Assembly (NCBI GenBank): GCA_033439265.1
Contig: JAVTVX010000010.1
Coordinates: forward strand, 10,106,001-10,170,000
Direction of reading: 5' to 3'
Origin: Dillenia suffruticosa
Taxonomy: Eukaryota; Streptophyta; Magnoliopsida; Dilleniales; Dilleniaceae
Length of the DNA stretch: 64,000 bases
The notes beneath the pieces were generated by a model, which saw only the letters and a program-made list of their open reading frames with translations, searched no databases and was not told where the DNA came from. The first letter of the stretch is position 1. Each line of letters opens with the position of its first letter. The translations under genes and the position numbers were made by a program. This document shows positions 36,018 through 50,000 of the stretch, one piece after another.

Positions 36018-37626
36018 ATGGCGGATAAGAAGGTTCACTTGTTCGAGGAGGTTGCAAAGCACAACAAAACCAAGGATTGCTGGCTTATTATCTCCGGCAA
36101 GGTCAGATCTTAACTTTTCCGATCTCTTAGCTCCTCTTATTCATTTGTTGATGAGTAAATTAAAGTTGCTTCATATATTCCTGATTCCTATTCTATTTTC
36201 ATATTTGGGAGTCAAATTGAATGCTTAGTAACATACAGAGTATGAAATTTGGAGTTCTTCATGGTATTAATTGGGTTAAATTGGATGCTTTTAGTGTATT
36301 TGTTTTTCCTAATTATTCCTTCCTAGCATCTTAAAAAAGAAGGCTGTTGTTGGTCGCTATTAGGTCTTGGATTGATCTTTTGTTTCATTTCTTGTTTGTT
36401 ATATTTGTAGTGGGTGAGGGAGTGTTTGAGTTCAATTTTAGTATATTTGTTTTGAGTTCATTTCATTTCTCTCAAACATGCTTGATTAAATTCTCACACA
36501 TTCAAAATATAATGTTTGATCGTTTTAAAAATATATTTTGTTATAAATATAAATTTTAGCAAAATTTACAATGGTATATGTTTCTCTAATCTTGCTCCTT
36601 CTGGTATCTTAAGAAATTTAGGGTGGTTGTTACTCAAGTGACGATGGTTTTTAGGGCTTGGATTGATGTTGACGTTTTCTTTCTTGTTTGTTATATGTTT
36701 GTTGGAAATTTTGGAGTTTGCTTTTGGGGCAATTTCTGTGTGAGTCTGTCTCTTTTTCATCAGCTTTTTTGGGAACGGTGGCATTATTCATGGATATTTA
36801 GATGACAACAATGTAATATCGAGTGTTTTTTTTTTTATCTCAGAATGCTATTTAAGTTCTTATTTTTCTGTCTGCCCTATACAGAAATTGGATTGGGGGT
36901 TTATTTAATTATCTTTTCCCCCCTTCCAAGTGTAACTTGTAAATATTTTGATGATCCAAAGAGTTCATGCCAAATGCATGTTAAGGATGGTTGGAGGAGT
37001 CATATTGAAAGACAAAACAAGTCCCTTGATTCGAAGTATAGAAATATTTGTGGGTATCAAACTTGCATTGATCCTAATCACCATTCTTTCTGCATTGATT
37101 GGAGTGGTATTGGTTTGATTAGAGAGAATTGAATTGTTGGGGATGAATGAAAACAATCCTTACAAAGACCAAGTCCATTGCGTTGCTTCAAGAAGTAGGG
37201 ACCTTCTGGCATAAATCATACAAATGATCCTGAATATAATCAATCTAATGCGGGCTCTGGGGAGGAAAAGGGCCTTTATCTTATTGGGGCAACTTGATAC
37301 AACCTTTAGCAAAGTTGTCCACATGCATTCTGTCTAGAGCTCCCAAGCAACAACCTATTCTCTAAACATATTTGATTAATTTTCCAGTAATGATATCTCT
37401 CAAGATGCGGATACTAATTGTTTTTGTTATGATTTTTTTTTTTTTTTTTTGCTGTTATATTAATTATGCTTCTTGCTGGTCTTAACAGCTGAGAACCTTA
37501 AACTGAAAATTATTTTTGTTTTGGATTTCTGATCTGTGTTATCCTTAGCTTTCTTCTTCCTCAACGTAAGGTTGATAGGTATTGTTCTTTTTTGGTATTC
37601 TGATAATCTTTTCTCCAAGGGAACAC

Positions 37627-37674
<48 letters not shown>

Positions 37675-37941
37675 ATGCATGCACACACACTGTCCCTTAT
37701 ATATCTGTTCTCTCTCTAAGACTCACACACACTTGTTTTGTCACTTATTATATGAGCTCTTGTAGACATGCATAAGCTTTACCCTATTGTAGTTGCACTG
37801 CAGCCTCCCAAATATTTCTTTTATTTATTTTCTACCCCTCACAAATACAAAATGCGTCTTCCATGTCTTCTTTTCCTTAGTATTCTCTCATTTGCGAGAA
37901 TCCTCCTCATCTTGATTCTCTTTCTAAGGGGTTCTTCTTCT

Positions 37942-37983
<42 letters not shown>

Positions 37984-40371
37984 CCTAATACATTGTGCTT
38001 TACAGTTTCATAACTTTATGTCCTATTTTTGCATCAAGTGTTCTCCATGGGAAGCAATTCATTTTGATAAGAAAGGCTCAAGACATTCCAAGACATGAGT
38101 TCTTTCACCATTTGGAATGTCTCTTCTTTTGTGTTTTAAATTCACCTATCTTGGATTTGTTACTTTAAGTGTATAAAAAACACATATATTGGAAATTCAT
38201 ATTATTTCACTGATCATTCCTCTCCATTTGAACATTGAGTATTGGCTTAGATCTTGGGACCTTGATTATTCTCTGATTTTAATGGGTTGTACAAATTCAA
38301 GTTGCGGTCATGAAGTTGTGCATTTTGCAAAGCTGAATTTCAATATTCAGGGTTCATTTTTTATTTGTTTTAATTAATTATGCCAAGGACTGTTGGCACG
38401 CACTCCTTGCAATATTTTCAGATATCCATTCCTGAAAAGCTGTAGGCCATTGCTTGATTAATGCCCTGAATCTTATTTCTAGCACATTATTATCTTACCG
38501 AATAGCCAGATGAGACTATGCTTGTAAGATTTAACATGAGTGTGACGATAAACTAGCATGTGGTAATTCCTGAGCTGATCAATTGGTCATTATGATTAGT
38601 TCATCTAATCTAAGTTACTATGCTATCCCAGATTAATCCATGAACTCTTCTCCTTGCAGTAGAGAGGAATGCATAATTCATATGAAAATTTCCTGTGAGT
38701 TCCTCACACTCAACATATTCATCCATGTGAGAAGATTTTGAAGTTTCATTATTTGGTCATTGTGGTTCAGATGAACTGTGGGTGGTTTATTCAAGTACCA
38801 GCATACCACATGTGATCTCTATCAAGAGTAATGTACTATTCTACTAGTTTTGAAGTGTACATTCGTATGATTCTACAAATTTACTCTTTAACCAGATAAG
38901 CTACCATTCTGATTTTAAGAACCTTGCCTTTTTTGGGGGGGGGGGGTGGGGAAGACGTGGGGGGAAGCTTTTTTATCTGTGGGAAGTGACTTTAACGTTG
39001 AGCAGCCTTGGGATCTGCAGAAAAAGAAAGGCTGTCCCTTTTCACCCCTTTCTTTTGCCCGGCAGAATATTTAATTCCCTCCATCCAAGTATAAATGACA
39101 AAGTTGTATAAGTCTACATCAAGAAAGCTGCATTATTGGGTTGAGTCTTTGACTTTACCTGTCCTAAGACATTTTCTTTTCAAAAGTTACCATCAGTTAG
39201 GTGGTTCAATATTCTTTTTTCAAAAGTTCACAGTAGTTAGATGGTTCAATATTCTTTTTCATTTGTTATGTAAAAGTGATATTTCGATAGTTATTCTATT
39301 TCTTTTTTCCCATATTAAAAAAATAATAATTTTGATGGCTTTAGTTGTTTTAGATGATGGATTCTGATCTTGATTTGGATGAGATATCATTAAAGAGTTC
39401 CCATTACTTGAGATGTTGAGCCCCATTTGCATGTGACATTTTATGCTATTCCAACACAAGACCTATCTAATAAGGCGATGGACTTGGGAATTGGAAAGGT
39501 TGGTCCTTATAGTGGTTTCTAGTGATTATTGATGATCAAATTCCTTAGCAATTTGTTAACATAAAATAAGAGGATTGACCTGCTAAACGTTCCCTACCTT
39601 CAGGTTGTCTTGTGCTTGTACTCATTTGGAAACTTTGAATGGTGTGACACAACCATATATCTCATTCTTGTGATTATGAAAGATAGTAGTAGGTTTGGGA
39701 ATTAAAAAGGTTTGGTCAGTTTGTTAGTTTGCCATTCCTCTGATTATTGAGGAATGATCAGATTCTCAGGGAATTTTGCATCTTTTTAAGAGAAGGAACT
39801 CTTGAGATATACCGAGCGAGTTGTGTAGGATTTGACATTAAACTTAAATATGCAGAATAATGATCTCTAATTAGCTCTATTATGAAGTTACACTGTCATG
39901 GTTAAGGATTTCACAACTTGGTAGTCATTTTTGCTGAAGCTTGTTACTTACCCTTTCAGGTGTATGATGTAACTCCATTCATGGATGATCATCCGGGTGG
40001 TGATGAAGTTTTGCTTTCAGCCACTGGTAAGATAAGTACATGATCTTTTTCTAAGTTATTTAATTTCTATTGTTCGACTTTCATGAGATGAGTCGTTAAC
40101 TCTGGTGGGAAAATTTGCAGGGAAAGATGCAACAAATGATTTTGAAGATGTTGGTCACAGTGACTCTGCAAGGGACATGATGGAAAAATATTACATTGGC
40201 GAAATTGATGCATCAACTGTACCGCAAAAGCGTGCGTACATTCCTCCCCAGCAAGCTCCTTACAATCCAGATAAAACTCCCGAGTTCATAATCAAGATTT
40301 TGCAGTTCCTTGTGCCCATTTTGATCCTGGCATTGGCATTTGCTGTTCGACAGTACACAAAAAAGGAGTAG
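36018..40371 (+). CDS. Cytochrome b5, ER tail-anchored (CB5-E-like)
   Basis: Exons are 36018-36101, 39960-40026 and 40121-40371, all joined at GT-AG introns with matching phase, giving 133 residues. Cytochrome b5 passes electrons from NADH-b5 or NADPH-P450 reductase to fatty-acid desaturases, hydroxylases and some P450s on the cytosolic face of the ER. The haem-binding core is [11 protein letters not shown] with the first axial His at residue 39, and VGHSDSAR with the second at 63, the canonical positions. A Pro-rich linker ([11 protein letters not shown]) leads to one C-terminal membrane helix (about 106-126) and the short basic tail RQYTKKE, as in ER isoforms. Intron 1 is 3.86 kb. Nothing is missing; the protein looks functional. 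Confidence 0.97.
36102..39959 (+). other. 3.86-kb first intron of the cytochrome b5 gene
   Basis: Holds a (CT)n tract (about 37633-37671), a T run of about 30 (37946-37977), a G run near 38935-38949 and an imperfect 40-bp tandem repeat (about 39179-39259, sharing GTGGTTCAATATTC or ATGGTTCAATATTC). No nested gene was recognised. Confidence 0.75.
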
Positions 40372-41310
40372 TTTGGTGTCATTCGTCTTTTCCTCATGTT
40401 GCAGGATCACTTGGTCATCATCAGCATAGTTGATTTAGTTAAAAAGGACAATTGTGTCTCCTGTTTAAGTTACAATATCATATTTGTGTGCACCAAATTT
40501 GAGTATCTGAGTCACTGAGTCGGGATTATTCAAAAATCACCATATTATCCTATGATTGCCGTTTAGAGCCATTTATAATATCAATTAAAGTGGTGCTTGT
40601 TTGATCTTGGATTATAATAAGCAGAATGGCTTCTTTTAAAGTTTTCTTTTACTTTGATTTGGTTCTTTAGCAGTTGTGCCCTTGGTTTGCCTGCATCAAC
40701 TTAGAGATTTGAATTCGAAACTTAGTTAAGGAAATCTAATATCCTAATTATTAAACCAAGGTGTTGATAACAGGAAAAAGTACCGATTCTAATTTGTCTA
40801 ACCATGAACTAGAGCCAGAATCATGATCATGATCATGGGTAAATGCAACGTCATACACTGCTAATTATTTTGCATCTCACATATGTCGAAGTATAATGAA
40901 ATTCCATTAACTACCAAAAACAGTGTCGATGTCTTCTATTTTTTTTAAACCAATTGAAAAGAGTTAATTATTTATTTAAAAAAAAAAAAAAAAAAAAGAA
41001 GAAAAGAAACCAGTCGAAAGCTGTCGCACCAAAAACAAGCACAATTAGTGGAAGCCTGGCCCTTCACAAGGATTCAAGGGATGTTGCGCAAATCCAATAC
41101 GAGTGACTCTTTAATCTTATCTCTTGATCCATCCTTCTCTATTGAAGGATAATCATGGTTTTTATTTATATGCCATTCCAACGTCATTACTACTTAGTCA
41201 TTTGTTAAAACAAAATATCTAATGCAAATTGCAGATGTTGTAGAGCCTGAACAATACTCATTACACGAATCAAACAAATCGAGAGAATGGAAGGTATGTG
41301 CCCATGTTGC

Positions 41311-43217
41311 TTAGTCAGATGTAGAAGTTTGTCCTTGAAATTTGTTCAAATCAAGGCGAATAATGTAGGGAAGACGGATGGAAGCAGAGTACAAGAAATG
41401 TCCCAATCTTTAGGCCACCTGTGTTTGCAGCCAATGCAGGATCATAATGATGTGCAACTGTGTGGGTTTCCATCCATGTCAACAGCCAAGACCCCACCAT
41501 TTTTTTTCCCGGTTTGGTATACCAATGTACTTTTCAACAATTGCTGGCTCTTTTCGGATAATGGGATATCTCAATGCTAGATCCCAGAGTGTTGTCACTT
41601 CCTGCACACTGTAATTAAAAGTTACTATGAAAATTGGGAAACTCTAACTACTGAACAACGTTTGGTTTGCTAGTTGTTGCACCGATCTAAATCTTAGGCC
41701 CGATCCTATAAAAACTCAGACTGTGAGCCAACTATTTGTCAAATTTTGAGGTAAGAAAACTCAACATATAACATTTTCCCACAAGAATGACACTGTTAAA
41801 ATAATAAAATGGAGGATCTGAGGAGATAAATGCTTACAGGGTTGATTCACAGAAGACCAAAAAAGTTTGATCTGGGGGGAGCGCGAGTCTATTAGCAAAG
41901 TGGACATCTCTGAGAAGCATTTTGGTCTCTTTGGTTGAAGGATCATAGCTCATGAGCCTTCCATGAGGCCTACCTTCTAGGAGGTCGAACCGATACATGG
42001 ACAAGTTATATTTGAAAGAAGCATCTGTAGAATAAATCAAGCCATCTTCTGCCACATCAACACCATCTGTTAGTCTGAATTTTACACCCTCTGCATCATC
42101 AACCGGGAGTTTCACCTTACCTTCACTAACAAGCAACAGCCCTCGCCAAAATCAATTCACAAAATGCTCCAAGTTTCCTTGTATTGTACAACATTTTCCA
42201 GAACAAAAATTGACCATGTGATGAGAATATACGTGTCTCCATTTTTTCTATTAACCTAACACATAGTTAATGTAGTGATCACAACTCTCTCCCTCCCTCG
42301 ATCTTGTAATTCGAGATTCAAATATGATGTAACAAAAAAAATTAACGTGGCATGTGCTTTTATGGGTCAACAACAAAAAAATATAGCTTGCGACTATTTT
42401 ATACTATATTTCATGAAAATGACTTTGAAATGCACTGGGCAGGTTGGGAGAGGCAGAGTCAGGGGATAGTGGGCATCTGTCCCCTTATTTTTTTTTTTAA
42501 TTTAATACATATACTTTTAATGATATTCTTTTTATTAAAAAACCGAGAATTTTTGATAAAAAATCACAGAAATATCACTAACAGTCATATAAATATTGGT
42601 AAAAATTTTAAAATATTATTAAAATTTTTTAAATATTATTTATTTACTAAAAATTATTACGCAAACGTGCCTCTTATAATTTTGTATTTGATCCTATGAC
42701 ATAAACTTTTAGTTTTTCATCTATAGTGGCCTTTCTAAACTATGTATTTTTATGGTATGATCCCTAACAAAGTTGCACAACTTCCATGTGTGTCACTTTT
42801 GGCTCCAAGATAAAGCATTTCACTGTTAAACCGAACTAATTGCCCCTGACAGAATCGGCAAACAAGGTCGTTATTTAGTCCAAGAGCAACTCCAAGTGGT
42901 TGACCGCCGGTACTAACCACGTTTTCAACAACCGTGTCATTAACCGACTCAGTCAACTTGACCCGCCTAAATCCACCCATCTTCACAACCCGTATACAGA
43001 AGCTGCGACTTGGGATCGGAAGATCGATCGAAAGCAAGTTCTTCCGATCCCAATACAGTACCCGACCCGACTCGTTCAGATAAAAAAAGCATGCGTGGGC
43101 TCTTCTGCTCAGAATCGGGTTTAGAAGCACATTGGTGAACCGGCAGTGAAGCCGGGTCAACTGGGTCGACCCGGTATAGAATGATATCCGGTGTAATATG
43201 TACCAAAATATAACCAA
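41311..43217 (-). pseudogene. Strictosidine synthase-like (SSL/APMAP type) pseudogene
   Basis: Pieces of an SSL six-bladed propeller protein lie in order on the minus strand. About 42830-43217 is exon 1: one frame reads LLYTGCEDGW, then another reads RRVKLTESVNDTVVENVV and STGGQPLGVALG, then ADSVRG appears in a third frame. About 41839-42147 is exon 2, intact: GLLLVSEGKVKLPVDDAEG, KFRLTDGVDVAEDGLIYSTD, LEGRPHGRLMSYDPSTKETK, with acceptor GCGAG and donor GTAAGC. About 41311-41600 is exon 3: LWDLALRYPIIRK, then VDMDGNP, HHYDPALA, KIGTFL and IIRLDLNKF in shifting frames, ending at TAA 41311-41313. The part joining exons 2 and 3 (about 50 residues) is not recognisable. At least five frame breaks show the gene is dead. 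A true strictosidine synthase catalyses alkaloid condensation; most plant SSL proteins probably do not. Confidence 0.85.
42267..42348 (+). mobile_element. Possible second short SINE
   Basis: A 68-bp segment with TAGTGATCACA, a CT-rich middle, CGAGATTCAAAT and a terminal A run resembles the layout of the SINE at 9142-9230. Flanks TTAATGT (42267-42273) and TTAACGT (42342-42348) match except for one base. It sits inside the first intron region of the SSL pseudogene. Weaker than the first example. Confidence 0.4.
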
Positions 43218-43453
43218 ACTCCTTTAAATTGAATGATTGGATATTCTACCCCTTAATCAAGAGAAAAAGGATTTGAAAGAATCAACCCCACAATGGACCC
43301 TACAGTACTTGGACCGGATTAATCAACCCCTGATAAGTGAAAACCAAAAAAAAAAAATAGTAATAACAATAATACCCAAATGGGAAAATAAAAGAGTTGT
43401 TTTATTTTACGGAAAAATGTTCTATTTTGTATGTGTTTTTATAGAACAAGACA

Positions 43454-43841
43454 AAGAAAACAAGAGAGAAACGCGGGAGATACTAAATGATAAGAAAAAT
43501 ATAGAAAGCTGATAACTGTATAAAGCCTTCCTCGTCCACCATACTGATCAAAGCAATGATGTTATGAACAAACAAGAATTCAATCATCTTGTCCTGTCCA
43601 GTCTTCTATTTTAATTTCCATTTCAAATTTATTTTTAATTTTTTTTCAAGAAAACAAGAGAGAAACGCGGGAGATACTAAATGATAAGAAAAATATAGAA
43701 AGCTGATAACTGTATAAAGCCTTCCTCGTCCACCATACTGATCAAAGCAATGATGTTATGAACAAACAAGAATTCAATCATCTTGTCCTGTCCAGTCTTC
43801 TATTTTAATTTCCATTTCAAATTTATTTTTAATTTTTTTTC
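43454..43841. repeat. Perfect 194-bp tandem duplication
   Basis: Units 43454-43647 and 43648-43841 appear identical throughout, including the T run near the end of each. They contain ACGCGGGAGATACTAAATG and CTTCCTCGTCCACCATACTG. No coding content was recognised. Confidence 0.92.
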
Positions 43842-44083
43842 AATATAAAGAGATACAACTAAACAAAATCGAATCGAGAAAAGAATAATAGAAATATGAA
43901 GATTTTACCACTTAGACCTGTCCCTGAAGAACTTCCATTTCAAAATTTCTAATATTGTGGTATCATGGCTTATCCTAAAAATGGTGATCATTTCAAAAGC
44001 TTGAACTCTCAGTCTCAGCGATTTCACAAATACTTGTCCAACTTACCGAAGCACTTGACGAAAACTCGAGTCAATCATGATCT

Positions 44084-47000
44084 TCATTCGTTAAGAACCA
44101 GTATCAGCAGAGTCGGCCTTTTTACCTGCATCAAAAATACGATAAATTGCATTTTTTTTTAAATTTATTTTTCAAATTTCTTTTCGAAGACGTTCCTGAA
44201 AAACACTGTTGTAGTTTATTTTTTAGTTTAGGTGGTAAAAATTTGTATAGTAATGTTGTGAAATCCTGTGACATCTAGCCTGCACCAGGAGAACAAATGA
44301 AAATGCATACACTCAATTGCAACGGAATAGATAGATGACTATAGTACCTACAATTTTCTCCAGAATTCATGAGCTGCACATGCCAAGTTCATGCAATTGG
44401 CTTCATTGGTTTTTTCATAAAGGGTGACCCATAGGGCACTGAAATGCACCAAGTGGTGTATCAATAAACTCAAATACTTTTCATTTAGAACAACTTTTGA
44501 AGAATGTTGGGACCATACAACCAAGCTCGACAGTAATTTAGTGGAGCTGAAGATTCAGACTTTATGGAGTCCGTGTGGTACCTGTATCTTGTCATGGAGA
44601 GTCACAACTAAGTCGTGTGCATCATCAAGGAGTTTCCATACGTCCAGGTGACCAGCCATGTTATTGCATTCCCTTATGATCTCGTCCATGCTATTATGCT
44701 TCTCTATGAATTGTTTACGCCTCTGCAGGACTGAAGCCGCAATTGCATAAAGCAATAGATCATCAGTTGGAGGGGCACGCTGCCTTATTCTGCTCCATGC
44801 AGACTTCCCATATCCAACCCTAATTGCTGCCTGATCAGCCCACATAACTTCCCAAAGGCAAACTGTCTGTTCAAAAGTTAGTTCTCTTCTAAAGAGTACC
44901 ACCACCATTCTGTACACAAAAAAGCAATCCTCAGCCTCAAGCTTCTCCAAGTGCCTGTAAAGATGTGTGTCTTTGTATCTTATAATCTTAGAGACAATGC
45001 CCAGCTGTCTTCTGATCCCCACCTCATCAAGCCTGAAATTATTTCGGGCTTTTCTCATGAATCCCACATAACACCAGAATGCAATGTGATCCTCTTCGAT
45101 CACAGCAATTATAGGAGACAGAAGATCACTCATTCCCTGGCAGTAGCCTATTTCAGGGTCATATAGGGCATAAGCCTCGAGAATGGCAACAAGTCGAGCC
45201 GCATGGAAGATTCTGCATGGCTCTAAATGATTGTAATCCTTCAACCCAACAGCCTCAGCCGAAAGATGTGCCCTGGCATCAGAAACTACAGCCTGGGATG
45301 GAGAGTATGGAATCCAGTCTGCATTTGTGCGTACTGCATCAAGGCGGATGATGCGTTGCCATGTTTCAAAATCTTCACACGTGTGGAGTTTAGACCGGAT
45401 TTCACTCTTGGAGGGAGAAGGGTCCATCTTCATAGTCGTGTCAAAGTCATTTTCACCCCCACCTTCCATTGAAGGAGAGGCCTGAATTACTTCAGGTTCT
45501 TCTAAGGAGTCTGAGTCAGATGATTCACTGCTAAGTACAGAAGCATTTGTAATTCGTCTTGAACCGTCATCTCCTTCCAGCAATGTACTGGAGGGTTGGT
45601 CTGAGTCGTCAATATCTGCACTTGGATCTTCACTGGAAAGGGATTCCCTTGCACTAACCACATCTTCAGACCCAGAAGAATATGCTTTATAGGCAAATCT
45701 TTCACTGCCTCTGTTGCTGCTGATTTCCCCTGCTTCTCCCAACAAAGAATTCTCTTTCTTTTGTTTCAGGATTCGCCGACATTGTCTTCGGAGATTTTCA
45801 TATTCCTTTCTGCATGAAGAAGCCATTTAATCAAGTTCAAATGTTGACAGGTTAAGGAGGTGGGAAAAGACAATTCTCTTTCAACATGTGAAATTTTCAT
45901 TGAAAACGAAGAGAAAATATGAACCAAAAGCATATTCAAAAGAGAATTATAGAAACCGACAAATTTACCTTTTCTGTGCCTTGACTATATTTCTTTCTTC
46001 TCTGGAACTATTCAGCTCGTAACTGTCAAAAGAAAAGAACATTGTGATCAAATTGAAGCACAAGCACCAAAGATGTAATTGAAGAAACATCAGAGAACGA
46101 CTTGGCAACAACTAGAACACATCCCCAGGGCTTTCACAGAGCAAAGAAAGAAAATAAACCAATTAATAAAGGGACGTTCTCAACTCTGGACAATTATGAT
46201 CATTGTTTACTCTGACTAAGCTGTTTGCAGCAAGTCTATTTATCACATAACCATATGAAAGTCATGATTTACAATTGACACAACAAATTCCTTCTTACAA
46301 TGTCAAAAGACACTTCCTATTTATATTACTACTGATCTCGTGGGCCTTGGGGAATGAGAGGGTGTGGACAAAAAAACATTGTCTGACTTGGTAATATAAT
46401 TAAGGGGCAAGAAATAATACCTCTAAATGCTATTAAATTCAAATTATTACTCATAAGATTAATAATGTCAAATTCAGGGTGAGATGCATATGGGTCTGTG
46501 AGGTACTATCAAATCTACTGTCAGAAAAGGTTATTCAACAATCAGATTATATCCCCACAAAGAGAAAGAGTTCATTAGAATTACATAATGGATTTGCCCA
46601 AAAGTCACACTCAACTAGTACTATCGTGTAAGTACATCTGATTTATTTTTGGAAGCCAAGTTCAAAACCGACAGCTAGTGCTTGAAGGCTTGTCAAGCTA
46701 GACCTATGTTGCATGGACATGAAGGTGCAGTCTCTATGTCAGAAATCTATGGGACACAGCACTTCTAGAGTTTTGAGACGCAGCATTCATGTCTACGTAT
46801 AGTTTTGAATCATTTCTCTTGCAACCGGATTGACGCTTTTCTTACACCTAAATTGCACATCAAATATAATGATCATTACTTGTGATGTTTTAAAAATTTT
46901 TTAAAAAAATCCAAAAGAAATTAGTAAGACAAAGGCCATAACATGCATTTGAAGGCACAAATAAGACTGCTAAGATAAGTAAAAGAAGCAATCACATTAC

Positions 47001-50000
47001 ATTTATGAATTCACATTAATTAGTTTTATATGCTATATTTGTATTTATGTCTATATGACATTGAGTTTCTTAAATGTATGTATTTATATAGTGCTGCTCC
47101 CTTGTATATCTACATTTTTCCTTATTTCATGTGTCCTGTCTCCATGTTTTTGTTGATGATTCACGATATCAAACATATGTTATCACTTAAGCAACATGAA
47201 GAAACAAACAAGAGGCATGCAAGGAAATGAAAGAAGGCAATTATCCAATGGTCCTTTACAATGGCATAAATATGAACTGGTTTGTGAAAGTTATTTCAGT
47301 GCTATACTAACAGTAGTTAAGAACTGCCACCACAACCAATTCCACTTGCATCCATCACTAGATTAGCATCAAGTACCTATTTTAACTCAGGCTCAACGGC
47401 CAAAACAATTCCAATAATTTCTTTTTCACACTCTCAAAATGTTAACAAAGCATAAGAACTCAAAAACATTGCTTCACACCCATATGCTACAATTTTTCAG
47501 AAGAATGCAAGCACAACTCTCTCACACAAATTCAAATGCTGTGGCACACAAAGTTACATAAAAAAAGAACATATAAGACCGGCCTAAGATGCATGTGTAA
47601 TCTTCTTCCCTTGTTATACATGCACATGTACTTGTGCCATCTTTCAATATCTGGCATGAATCTTGGCCTTGAGGTTCTTTTAAGGTTCCATGAATTTCTA
47701 AATGCTACTTGCATCAACATGCATTTTTAGGTTGAGGATGCCAGAGTGAAGTTATTGCATGAGCAATTACCGGTAATAACTTTTACCTTTATAATAGGGA
47801 AGGAAGCATGATGGAGAAATAATAACAATAACAACCTGAGCTTTAATTCTAACATTTTGGGTCAGCCATTTGAGAGACAAGTATAGAGATTAAAAAAATA
47901 AAATAAAATAATAATAATAAAAATAAATCAAATCAAATAAAATCAAAAAATAGAAATAAATAAAATAATAAATAAATAAATAAATATGATGGTTTAATTT
48001 GTGTGGATTCTTCTACACCACTTATTTCTATCCAAAGTCATCTTCTCATCTAAACTCTTAACTATCATGTTTTTACGAATAATTTACATTCAAATTTTCA
48101 GCAATTTACCTTTACGTTTTACTATATCTCCTATATTCAAGTCTTTGATTTTCCTAATCCGTGCATCTTTCGGTCTTTTTTGCACATGTGCAAACCACCT
48201 TTGATGACACTCTCGTATCTTATCCACAACTGAACTAATTCCCAATTTGTTACGAATCTCTTTATTTCTAATTCTATCTTTTTTAGTTTTGCTACACATC
48301 CATCTAAATATTCTCATTTCTACCACAAACCATTTTTTGTTCTTGTTGCTTAATAGCTCAACACTCAATACCATATAATAGTATAGGTTTTACTGCAGTT
48401 TTATAGAACTTTCCCATCAAATGCAGTGGCATCGTGCATTCGCAAAAAACTCTGGATGCCCTTCTCCATTTCATCTAACCCACCTGAATCCTATGATTCA
48501 CATCATGATGGAGAAACAATACAAGTAGTAAATTTTATGCATGATGTAATCTACACTCAACATCTACGATTACTAGGGAAGAAGCGGAACGGTTTTCTAT
48601 TCTCTAATTTCCTGTCCAAATAAGATTTTTGTCAAAGGATCCGGGAGTGCTTGACTAAGCACCCGAGGCACTAGTCCAATGCCTAGTGTGGTTTCAGGTG
48701 AGGCACTTTCCTATAGCACGTAGGTGCCAAGGCATCATGGCATTAAGACAAATGCCTCCTTAAGCTCTTCTCCTTATCCTTTTCTCTCCCTCCTTTTCTT
48801 CCCATGTTCTTCTATGTTTCATCTTTGGGATATGGTTAACAATCAGAAAACAATAGTCTGATAGCAGTGCAATTCTAAATGTAATCACATGATGATATAC
48901 ATCTTTTCTTTTGATACCACAGTTTGTTAATGTTTTAAACCTTACACAAACTTCAACTTCAGTTTTCACAAAACAAATATTCATCGTTTACAATAAACAC
49001 CCCGTTTCTCCTAATCAAGCCATTGGCATGGGACCAAGTGCCTTTAGTAACAATTAGATATATCTAGATTGTCTTGCCAAGGTCTTGATTAAAGGCACTA
49101 AGTCCCAGATTAAAAAATGGATATTTAGTTACAATAACAAAGAAGTTTTCATTTCTCTTAATCTTGTGCCTTTGTTACAAGATTAAGTTATGTAACAGTA
49201 AATATATTTTAAGTTGAAGATGCTTACAATCCCAGCAGAAAAGGCCAAACCTCTGCCCTGATACTTGGATCAACACCCTATATCAAAAATTGAAGGGATT
49301 AAATTTAAAAGGATGGTGAGAAATCATTTATGAAAGGATAGATAACAGACGTTTTCACTCACCCCACTACGAGCTTTCTTTAAAAACTTAGTTCCACCAT
49401 CACGGAGTCTTCCGTCTGGTGTAAACAAACTTCTCCACTGCTGAGGCGATAGGGCATGTTTTCTCCTCTTTCGAGACCAAGGTGACTTGAGACGACCACC
49501 CCTAAAAATGAAAAGAACCCTCGTTAAGCATATAGAAGAGAATGTGGCAGCTACCAATCAGCAGGCAAGAGAAAAGGGCAAAATCAGAGAGAGAAACTCA
49601 ACCAGGAAAATAAATAGCAAGACAAAGAAAGGAACAATGAGATAAACAACTACAAAATAGCACTCCAAAACTTGCCGTCCTCTTTTCATACTAAAAGTTT
49701 GTTATCCATGAAGAAATGAATGTCTCAGACTAATCATTGGGATATCCCAAGCAGAATAAAAACATGGAAACTTCAAATTTGAGAACTGAAATCTGTTGGT
49801 CATTATAGGCATTCTCAAGTCGATGGTGAGAAAACCTCATCAGATATATCTACGACTTTGTCTAAGATTAATGGCTATAAATGCGCGTAAATAAACATGT
49901 CCCAGATTCGTCTAATCTCCTTAAACACCAAAATACACATGGAAAGAGATGCAAAAACAGCAAAAGACAACCCAAAATAGCATAATCACCACATAAATGT

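Noticed and set aside
45810-45826. Apparent start codon MASSC of the large TBC frame
   Set aside because: It is intron sequence before the acceptor at 45809; the protein continues from upstream exons to 50629.
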